Positions 56,109 through 64,000 of a stretch of 64,000 nt of DNA are shown here, one piece after another (the first letter of the stretch is position 1; every line of letters begins with the position of its first letter). A program made the position numbers and the translations under genes. The stretch is from Limnephilus marmoratus (lineage: Eukaryota > Arthropoda > Insecta > Trichoptera > Limnephilidae): NCBI GenBank assembly GCA_917880885.1, contig OU862918.1:1674001-1738000 (forward strand), given 5' to 3'. The notes below the pieces were generated by a model, which worked only from the letters and a program-made list of their open reading frames with translations, searched no databases and was not told where the DNA came from.

Positions 56109-59100
56109 ATCATAACCTCTCGGATACCCATTCTGTACCAAGGTCGAAGGAATGGACCGATTGGTTATCACACATTAAGTATTTCAACCAGACCTTAAAC
56201 GTTTCTTCAGTTTGTTGCAAACAAGCTAAAGATGGAAGACCTTATGCCCTTTTCTCTGTTTACAATGTTCCCTTTTCCGGACTACTAGATAGTGGTGCAT
56301 CTGTTAGCTGCCTTGGCAACAACGCCCACCTGCCTTTTGTTAACAATGGTTTTATAGCCTCTTCCCAATCGACACACCTGACAACCGCGGATAATGTTTC
56401 CCAACCAGTCATTGGTGCTCTTGCCTTGCCAATTAAGTGCAACAATGAAATATTCACAATTAACTTTCTAATAGTGCCCTCTATATCCCAGAACTTCATC
56501 CTTGGTGTTGATTTCTGGAAAGCTTTCAATGTTGCTCCCCAAGTATTTAATACTCTTGGTGAAGCCCCCGCAGCTGCTCAAATTAGTGAAATTCATACAA
56601 TAATACCTCACAAAAATTTAAGCACGAACCAAGCCATCCAATTAAAAGAAATGATCAATAAATTCGAATCAATATCTTTCGAAAAATGCGGACTGGGTTT
56701 AATAAACTTAGTAGAACACCATACTAAAACCAATGGCCCACCAATCAAGCATCGTTATTACAACTTAGCCCCCCAAAAACTTAAACTTTTAGAAAACGAA
56801 CTTGACGAAATGTTGAAAATGGGAGTGGTGGTTCCCAGCAGGAGTGCATGGACCAACCCAACTCTCTTGGTTTCTAAAAAAGACGGCTTTGCACGTTTCT
56901 GTCTCGACAGTAGGCGTTTAAACTCTTGCACGGAAGCCGACGCGTACCCCTTGCCTTACGTCCACGCAATCTTAGACAAATTGCGTAACGCCAAGTTCAT
57001 CTCTTCTGTCGATCTCAGCAAAGCTTTCTGGCAGATACCCTTAGACGAGGAATCTTGCGAAAAAACTGCTTTCGTTGTACCTGGTAGGGGAATGTTCCAT
57101 TTTAAAAGACTACCCTTTGGTCTAAAGAACAGCCCCGCCGAGTTACAAAGACTAATGGACAAACTATTTGGCCCCGAAGTTGATAACAATCTATTTTGCT
57201 ACCTTGATGATCTCATCATCGTAAGCGAAAGCTTCGAAAAATACCTATTAATGCTGGAAAAAGTTTTTCAACAACTTAAGTTTGCTGGTTTAACCATCAA
57301 CTTAAATAAGTCTGAGTTTTGTAAATCTCGCTTTCGTTATTTGGGATTCATTGTCGATGAAAAAGGTCTAAGAACAGACCCCGCTAAGCCATGGCAAATT
57401 TCCCCCGACCCAAAAACGCGAAAGAAGTCAAAGGTTTCCTCGGACTTACAGGTTACTATAGAAGATTCATCAAAGACTTCTCCACTATTGCAGCCCCCCT
57501 AAATAAAATCACCGGCATCCGTAAAGGCGTCAGCAACTTCCGTTGGGCTGCCGAAGCTGAAGAAGCGTTTATAACCTTAAAAAATGCCCTTCAAACAGCT
57601 CCTGTCCTATATTGTCCAGATTTTGCACTCCCTTTTACTCTTCACACGGATGCCTCTAATGTTGGAATCGGTGGAGTTTTAACTCAGGAATTCTCCTTAA
57701 GTAATCTCCTTAAGTAATCCCTCCGGTAGACTCGCTCGATGGGCCTCTCGTTTGTCTCAATATAATTTTGATGTTGTTCACCGTAAAGGCGCGGACAATA
57801 TTGTCCCAGATGCTCTTTCAAGAATTGAACTGGCCACTCTAAATATTGACGAAACTGCCCCCTCTCCATCCACAAAAGACGAATGGTATCTTAAAATCTT
57901 CGAAGGTTGTAAAAATAACCAACAAAAGTATCCTAATTTTATCATAAAAGAAGGACAACTATACCGCAATTGTAAGGTCCCACTATCTATCCTCGAAGAC
58001 AACTCGTGGAAACTTGTTGTTCCTCTCGAAAAAAGGGAACAAACAATCACCGACAATCATAGCGCGCCCGACTCCATACATCCAGGTACTTTCAAGACGT
58101 ACAAAAAGATTTCCTTGAAATATTACTGGCCTGGTCTTTTTAAGCAAGTTCGCAATTACATCTCTAAATGTGAAACATGTAAAGCTTATAAACATAGCAC
58201 GGCAGCATCTGCTGGCCTAATGGGTAAACCCAAACGTGCCGACAGACCCCTCCAATCGCTGTCTATGGACCTTATCGGACCCCTCCCTCGAAGCTATGCT
58301 GGACACATGCACATACTTAGCGTAGTGGACGTCTTCACCAAATTCTGTTGGATCTTCCCTTTATAAAGAGCCAACGCGTCCGCCATCATTAAACTCCTAG
58401 AAAAACACATCTTTATACCCTACGGAACACCCAGAACCGTAATAGTTGATAACGGAAAACAATTTATTGCCCAAGAATTCAAAGATTTTCTTGCCAAATA
58501 CGGAATCAGGGATATTTATTACAATACCTTGTACACTCCTCAAAATAACACCGTCGAACGTTACAACCAAACCATCAATACAGCACTGGCTATTTTAGTT
58601 GACAAAGATCAACGTACTTGGTGTAAAAATTTAGATAAAATCCAAGCTGCCATGAATAATACTGTCAACCTAACCACTGGTTACACCCCTTTCTTTTTAA
58701 AACACGGTATGGAACAAGTTGTCCACGGTTCATTACATTGGGACACAAATTTTCCTACGTCAACTGCTTCTACAAGTAACCCCACCGCAGACTATGCCCA
58801 TCGTTTGGAAGAATTGTCTGCCATTTATAGCGAAGTCACCGATGCTCTGCTTCTGGCCCACCAAAAGAGTGCGGATAGATACAACTTACGTAGAAAACAT
58901 GTCACCTTTAATATCGGCGATATAGTCTGGAGAAAGAACAATACACTTTCCCAAGGAGCCCTATACTTCTCCGCCAAACTGGCACCACGTTTTGTCAAGG
59001 CCAAGGTTCTTAAAAAAATATCAGATTTAGTATATTCCTTGTCTGACGCATCTGGCAAACATATTGGTAATTACCACATTAAGGACATTGTAAAGTCTGG

Positions 59101-59152
59101 AAGTGAGGAGTCAGCTGAAACTGTCCCCACTACCTCAGCAATCATGAATTGA
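56102..59152 (+). pseudogene. pol: Ty3/gypsy Pol, damaged (PR-RT-partial RH-IN)
   Basis: Retropepsin LLDSGAS at 56,282; RT with SSVDLSKAFWQIPL and intact CYLDDLIIV; a frameshift near 57,390 (…RTDPAK | ANFPRPKNAKEVKGFLG); RNase H start LHTDASNVGIGG, then a deletion near 57,690-57,720 with a duplicated ctccttaagtaat, resuming at GRLARWASRLSQYNFDVVHRKGADN. Integrase has a zinc-finger-like H...H...CETC region, SMDLIGPLP, a stop at 58,364-58,366, VDNGKQF, NNTVERYNQ and a C-terminal KLAPRF module. Closely related to the integrase fragment at 31,545-32,351. Confidence 0.9.
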
Positions 59153-59590
59153 CCCACTGTGTAGCAGCACAACCTTTTGGTAAACCTACATAGCCTTACT
59201 ATAGTTGGCATGTAAAGAGTCAACTACATGTCCACCCTTTCGTTGATAAGACGACGATTATTTTTTAATCATCCTTGTAAATTAATGTATATTCACATAT
59301 TATAAGGCACTTTCAAAAGTTGCTTTTGTACTGGCGACCACGTCTCTCACGACAATTTTGTCGTATTTTATTTTTTTTTCTCTCACCTGTTCGGAGGCTG
59401 ATCACTTCAGAACAGAGACACCCCTTGAGTCACAATGTTTGGGAAGTCATGAACCCAAACTGTTGCTTCTCAACCCCTACACTACGTAATGTTCATACAA
59501 CATGTATATTTTTGTTTTATTTATCGCCGTGCCATGTAACTTGTAATCCTTTTGTTTTTTCCATTTTATCACCATCCCATGTCGAGATAA
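59153..59590. other. Unclassified segment between gypsy and LINE
   Basis: Probably gypsy 3' non-coding DNA. No polypurine tract followed by TGTTACGG was found. An actggcgacca sequence near 59,330 resembles a primer site but is out of context. Confidence 0.35.
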
Positions 59591-62515
59591 TTTTATTTTT
59601 TTTATTTATTTATTAATTTCAACGCCCTGATGGGCTTTTACATTATAAGTTTATAATACAGAGACATTTTTTTTAAATAAAAAAGATAAACTATAAAAAT
59701 ATAACTAGTAAACATCATATCAACGGTAGGTATACAGATAAATTTAGGAAAGATAGTGCATTATAATAAAAGAGAATGTTTCTAAGTTGTAAATGGCATA
59801 GAAATAAACTAGTAGGTATGTTAGTAATTTAAATAAATTACAGGTGATTGATTAAATGTCATAAATAATACATGACAAAATGCAAGATACATAAAAAGAA
59901 AACGTTAACAAGTTTGTTCATTGTGGATTAATATAGAAATACACAAATATATGCAATAGATCCTAGGTGATGCTCCTTAGATATCAAAATATTCTACATA
60001 AACATATTGTTAAGATATTTCTTGAATAACGGTAAACTTGTATTAAATACATCGATATTTGAGGTGTATTTGTTCGCTAGTGTGTGTAGTCGAGAAATTG
60101 ATGCATGTGTGTGATAGTTAGTTAGAGAGTTATTGTTGCAGAATAATATGTTTTGCCTTGTCGCTCGAGTTGGTACCTTAAAGTCAATGAGATGCAGAAG
60201 TTCGCAACAATCTAATTCGGAGTGAATAATTTTAAACAAAAAAGTTAGATCGTTTATTTTTCTTCTGTTTTCTAAGGAATGCAATTTAAGTGTATTTAGT
60301 AAAGATGTGTAGTTAATGTGTTGAATAGGTATGTGTAACTTGAAGTTAATAAATCTTAAAAATTTGTGCTGCACTCTTTCGATATTTCTTATATGAACTT
60401 GATAATATGGGGACCAAACTATGGAATTGTATTCCAGTAAGCTGCGTACGAGTGACAAATATACGATTTTTATAACTTCCAACGAATCGAAGTCTTTGAT
60501 TGTTCTGATTATAAATCCTAGTGTTTTCATGCCTTTGTTAGTTATTTGTTGTATGTGATTTATAAAATTTAATTGCGAATCAAACACAACTCCAAGATCC
60601 CTAATTTCTTTGACTTTTTCTAAAATTTTATTATCTATTGTGTATTTGAAAGATAGTGGGGTCTTTGTTCGACAAAATGTTAGTGACTTACATTTATCGA
60701 TATTGAGGAATAAGTTGTTTGCGACACACCAATTTTGTAATTTGACGATGTTTGACTGTAGGATTTGGCAGTCACCTATATTAGATATTTCTTTGTATAA
60801 TTTGATGTCATCGGCAAAAAGCAGAACTTCTACATCGTCGAAACAACTTATGATATCATTTATGAATATTAAGAAAAGGATGGGGCCGAGATGACTCCCT
60901 TGCGGTAGACCACTGGTTGCATATAATAACTTAGATTTTGAATTTTTAATTTTAACAAATAAGATTCTGTTAGACAAATAACTTGAGAACCAATCCAACA
61001 ACTTGCCTCTCAGTCCTAAGGCATACAGTTTACTAAGTAATAATTTATGTGATACTTTGTCAAAAGCTTTTGAAAAATCTGTGTAGATACTGTCAACTTG
61101 TTTTTTTTTTGTAAAAGATTCTGTAATATAGTTATGGTAAAGTAACAGGTTAGTAGCAGTTGACCTACCAGAAACGAATCCGTGTTGGTTTTTATCAATT
61201 ACTTTTAATATTAATGGATAAATTAAATCGAGAACAAGGGATTCAAAGATTTTCGGGAGTGCTGATTGTATGCATATAGGACGGTAGTTTTTAATGTCTG
61301 TGTCGTCACCTTTTTTGAGAATCGGGGTAATATAACTAGATTTCCAACGGGTTGGAAAATGTCCAGAAGAAAGTAGGTGGTTAAATAGTGCGGTGAGTGG
61401 ACCTGATATTGCAGATGCGCATTGTTTGAAAAATATTGGTGGGATGTTATCTGGGCCTGCAGATTTATTAGGGTCAAGTGAAATGATTTTATTTAAGCAT
61501 GATTCCTGCGTTATGAGGCAATTATGTAGATGTATTGTGTTTTGATATGTGTATGATGGTAGGTTGTTATCTGATATTTCGCCTTCGTATACACTTTGGA
61601 AATGATCCGCAAACAAATTAACAATATCAAAGGTGCTATTGGCTATTTTGCCATCATAATGCATTGTGGGGGGGTAGTCTTTACTTTCATTGTTTAATTT
61701 TTTAACAAAATTCCAAAGATTCTTTGTTCCTAGCGCAGTTTTCTCAACGGAGGTGATGTGTGCTTTATAGCACAGTTTCGATATTGTTTTACATTTCTTT
61801 CTTGTTTCTGAGAAGTTTGAGTAGTCGTTGATTTGGTGAGTCAGTTTAAAAATTTTGTGTAGCTGTTTTTTTTGTTTCAGTAAGAGTATAAGATCTGTGG
61901 AGAACCAAATTGGATATGTTCTGTGTTTTGGTGTATACGAGGGGACATGAGATTTTATATTTTCAGAAAATGTTTCATAGAGTTTCTCTAGTATTTGTTC
62001 TATATCACTGTTAGTGGTCAAGAAAGTCCAATCTGTATTAGTGAGTTGGTAGTTAATAGAATCGTAATCAGCGTTTTTGAAGTTGAGTATTGTTTGTTTC
62101 AGTGGTGGATTATTCGTGTACATATTTACTGTAATGTGTAAGGGGGGATGATAATTATCCGCCGGAACGAGCTGATTGTCTGACATTTCAACACACAATT
62201 TAGAGCTGTTTGAAAGGGCAAGATCTAGAAGGCGATCACATATATTAGGTACAAAATTATGCTGATGCAAATTTAAATAGTTTATCATATCTATCACTTC
62301 ACGTGCTGGGTCGTTAGAACTTTCGTTAGTAATGTAACCATTGTCACTAGAGTTCCATTTCAAATTGGGAAGATTATAATCGCCGACAATAATTATTTTT
62401 GATGTAGGATTTTTTGACATAGATGTTCCATTGTCTTGATATATCAAAGTAAAATAATTAACAATCGCCATCGGCACAACGTTCTGGAGTTCAAAGTTTG
62501 TAAATTCCAAAGTGT
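59591..62515 (-). mobile_element. Jockey-like LINE, 5'-truncated
   Basis: Minus-strand element with a long open ORF2 frame, a 3' UTR and a terminal run of TAAATAAATAAA-type repeats at its 3' end (plus-strand tttatttatttatt near 59,600-59,617). Just before the tail lies a small hairpin, GCCC-ATCA-GGGC, of the kind LINE RTs can recognise. The 5' end is lost near 62,515, inside the endonuclease. Confidence 0.8.
59994..62510 (-). CDS. Jockey-like LINE ORF2 (partial endonuclease plus RT), open
   Basis: 838 codons without a stop. The N terminus is the second half of an AP-type endonuclease (IIIVGDYNLPNLKW near residues 39-52; later a histidine-containing DNYHPPLHI). RT follows with HGFVSGRSTATNL, YTDFSKAFDKVSHKLL, TSGLPQGSHLGPILFLIFINDI, FADD at 565-568, and a C-terminal IVWSPYYQVHIRNIERVQHKFLRF. 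The intact RT frame points to a young copy; loss of the endonuclease N terminus, from 5' truncation during insertion, makes it non-autonomous. The first ATG is not the native start. Confidence 0.9.
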   Translation of the reverse strand: MEFTNFELQNVVPMAIVNYFTLIYQDNGTSMSKNPTSKIIIVGDYNLPNLKWNSSDNGYITNESSNDPAREVIDMINYLNLHQHNFVPNICDRLLDLALSNSSKLCVEMSDNQLVPADNYHPPLHITVNMYTNNPPLKQTILNFKNADYDSINYQLTNTDWTFLTTNSDIEQILEKLYETFSENIKSHVPSYTPKHRTYPIWFSTDLILLLKQKKQLHKIFKLTHQINDYSNFSETRKKCKTISKLCYKAHITSVEKTALGTKNLWNFVKKLNNESKDYPPTMHYDGKIANSTFDIVNLFADHFQSVYEGEISDNNLPSYTYQNTIHLHNCLITQESCLNKIISLDPNKSAGPDNIPPIFFKQCASAISGPLTALFNHLLSSGHFPTRWKSSYITPILKKGDDTDIKNYRPICIQSALPKIFESLVLDLIYPLILKVIDKNQHGFVSGRSTATNLLLYHNYITESFTKKKQVDSIYTDFSKAFDKVSHKLLLSKLYALGLRGKLLDWFSSYLSNRILFVKIKNSKSKLLYATSGLPQGSHLGPILFLIFINDIISCFDDVEVLLFADDIKLYKEISNIGDCQILQSNIVKLQNWCVANNLFLNIDKCKSLTFCRTKTPLSFKYTIDNKILEKVKEIRDLGVVFDSQLNFINHIQQITNKGMKTLGFIIRTIKDFDSLEVIKIVYLSLVRSLLEYNSIVWSPYYQVHIRNIERVQHKFLRFINFKLHIPIQHINYTSLLNTLKLHSLENRRKINDLTFLFKIIHSELDCCELLHLIDFKVPTRATRQNILFCNNNSLTNYHTHASISRLHTLANKYTSNIDVFNTSLPLFKKYLNNMFM

Positions 62516-63540
62516 TAAAATCACGACCCAGAACTGGTTAACTATTCTTACTACCCACTATATTTTACCTACCATGGTAAAGTCAGGTAGTCCTCTTGTC
62601 TTTCCAGTTTTATCTTGAGTACGTAAAACCCAATAGTGGCCTCAAGTACGAACCAAATAGTGATTACTTACATAGTTGCTCACTTTGTATATATAAGTTT
62701 TTTCAATTTTTTCTTAAATTTAAAATTGATGGCGTCCTACCCATGCTCATTTTTTTACCCAAAATTGGATATTGATACGTCCATTTTATAAATTGTATTT
62801 ATAAAGCCAAAAATCGGTCTTTATAATTTTGTACACAAACCTATTTAACTCGTTTCAACTAAAGTACGTAAAACCGAATATTTCGGTCTTTTGTTGTAAT
62901 AGCGAAGTCTTCGTTTCGTTCCTATATTGTTACACCATGTATGTCTTGTATTACGCGTCTCAACTCTACGGGACAGGTTAATAAAAACCTCGCGGTCATC
63001 CTGATTCTCGTACGGAAACAATTGCAACCTAACGTAAATCTACAATGTTTTTTTAGAGTATCGTGTTGCAAATAGGCAATTCAACCTTTGTCTCACCACC
63101 CAAGCAAGTGTTTTGCAACATAAAAATTGCATATCACGCGGCAGATTGGTAGCTATACAAAAGGTATGTAAAACCTCAATTGGTCTTTTTGTTTTCCTCA
63201 CTGAAGGTTGCTACAATAGACAGTATGTAAAACCATATAGGTCTGTCTTCATTTATCGTACAGGGTAAACAGAAATATACTCTGTCATCACCTCACTCCT
63301 TGTAAGACATGAAGTAACATAAACTGTTTACCTCCTCTGTTATTCTGTCGTACGCCTTTTGGGCTACGAAGTTAGTCAATCTAACAAATCTTTACCTACA
63401 ACATTAAAACAATACTGTTAACGTCTAGTGTGTTGTATTTAAACGTAACCATGCTACGCGACAGGAGAGATCCTTAGAATACCTGCCACGATACGAGAAG
63501 TTCGTTATAATCACTTTATGCTCATAACTAATGTTGTTGA
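62516..63540. other. Non-coding region with repeated gtaYgtaaaacc motif
   Basis: The 12-base motif gtaYgtaaaacc occurs at 62,619, 62,864, 63,164 and 63,223, the last three followed within about 10 bases by ggtct. Spacing is irregular (245, 300, 59). No ORF of substance. Confidence 0.5.
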
Positions 63541-63543
63541 GTT

Positions 63544-63672
63544 GGTCGTGTGTCATTATTTGTCATGAGTACCGCCCTGTATAATATGTTTTGGTCGTGT
63601 GTCATTATTTGTCATGAGTACCGCCCTGTATAATATGTTTTGGTCGTGTGTCATTATTTGTCATGAGTACCA
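63544..63672. repeat. 49-bp tandem repeat, about 2.6 copies
   Basis: ggtcgtgtgtcattatttgt begins at 63,544, 63,593 and 63,642, an exact 49-bp step; the two full copies appear identical. Confidence 0.95.
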
Positions 63673-63674
63673 TT

Positions 63675-63960
63675 TTTGTGTATAATTGTGTATAAACTCT
63701 GTACACGAGACGTGAAGACGTAATAATAATACTTACCGTGATTCGTGTGAACGACATAATATCGGCCTTGCTATCTTCTTTAAGATGCATTGTATAACAC
63801 TCTATGACTTCTGTCTACAATTGAGCTGTATCTTGTTATAATTGTGTACTTATATAATTTGTGCACCAAACGTGAAGACGTTACAATACTCACCATGAAT
63901 CGTGCGAACGAAATAATATCAACCCTTTTTGTGCGCACTACACAAAGTAGTCCACAACCT
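63675..63960. repeat. Diverged ~160-bp tandem repeat, 2 copies
   Basis: tataattgtgta, ac-tgaagacgt, a cttaccgtgattcgtg-type block and gcgaacgaaataatatc recur at about 63,679 and 63,838. Two minus-strand ORFs over them look alike only because they read the repeat. It may continue past the window end. Confidence 0.7.
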
Positions 63961-64000
63961 TTTTGTAAATTGTTCAACGACAATGCCCGTGGACTTCCTG

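Larger units (their letters stand above)
52669..59152 (+). mobile_element. Decayed Ty3/gypsy element, Mag-like
   Basis: Probable 5' LTR, PBS-like site, long repetitive leader, gag with CCHC, a -1 slippery site, and pol with protease, RT, partial RNase H and integrase in gypsy order. Inactivated by a stop in gag, a frameshift after RT, a deletion in RNase H and a stop in integrase. No 3' LTR was found between 59,153 and the LINE that follows, so the right end is missing or too diverged. It lands inside a Jockey-like LINE fragment. Confidence 0.85.

Noticed and set aside
59320..59345. actggcgacca as a primer-binding site of another LTR element
   Set aside because: No LTR end precedes it and no gag follows; chance match is likely.

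Overview
The window is repeat-dominated eukaryotic DNA, most likely from an insect or other arthropod. I found no host gene with introns and exons, no rRNA gene and no functional tRNA gene. Everything recognisable belongs to transposable elements or tandem repeats: Ty3/gypsy LTR retrotransposons, a Penelope-like element, R1-clade, Jockey-like and CR1/L2-like LINEs, tRNA-derived SINEs, a 277-bp satellite and several smaller tandem or hairpin repeats. The arthropod call rests on the R1-clade LINE and on a dispersed 3'-tail repeat that I recall from insect genomes. The order cannot be fixed from sequence alone.

Region 1-26,456 is a 277-bp satellite array (positions 1-446 and 20,681-26,456) split by one very large, apparently intact Ty3/gypsy element at 447-20,676 on the minus strand. 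The element has two almost identical LTRs of about 5.97 kb (TG...CA ends), a 4-bp target duplication (aact), a polypurine tract, gag, a canonical -1 slippery heptamer (GGGAAAC), and an uninterrupted pol with protease, RT, RNase H and DD35E integrase. A G-patch-like segment precedes the protease. There is an extra small ORF upstream of gag and a basic 103-residue ORF inside each LTR. Only four LTR differences were noticed by eye, so the insertion is recent.

Region 26,457-43,100 is a patchwork of older insertions: a hairpin at the satellite edge, C-rich DNA, a decayed LINE (27,630-29,800), copies of a GC-hairpin repeat, and a truncated Penelope-like element (GIY-YIG endonuclease) that contains a deleted gypsy element (31,439-33,683, TSD agta). 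It continues with a cluster of strong hairpins (36,970-37,810), an LTR-like end (38,020-38,218), and an R1-clade LINE whose C-terminal two thirds are intact (40,624-42,108).

Region 43,100-52,668 is mostly unclassified AT-rich DNA with two copies of an RTE-like 3'-tail repeat, a cluster of head-to-head tRNA-derived SINEs (47,070-48,190), and CR1/L2-like and Jockey-like LINE fragments. At 52,669 a second, decayed gypsy element begins (probable 5' LTR, PBS-like site, long repetitive leader, SAP-like gag, AAAAAAC slippery site, damaged pol to 59,152). It is followed by a minus-strand, 5'-truncated Jockey-like LINE with a long open frame (59,994-62,510), and then by short tandem repeats to the window end.

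The most interesting object is the giant-LTR gypsy element. Its 6-kb LTRs, extra ORFs, G-patch-like segment, frameshift signal and lack of an obvious tRNA primer site at the normal place make an unusual combination.
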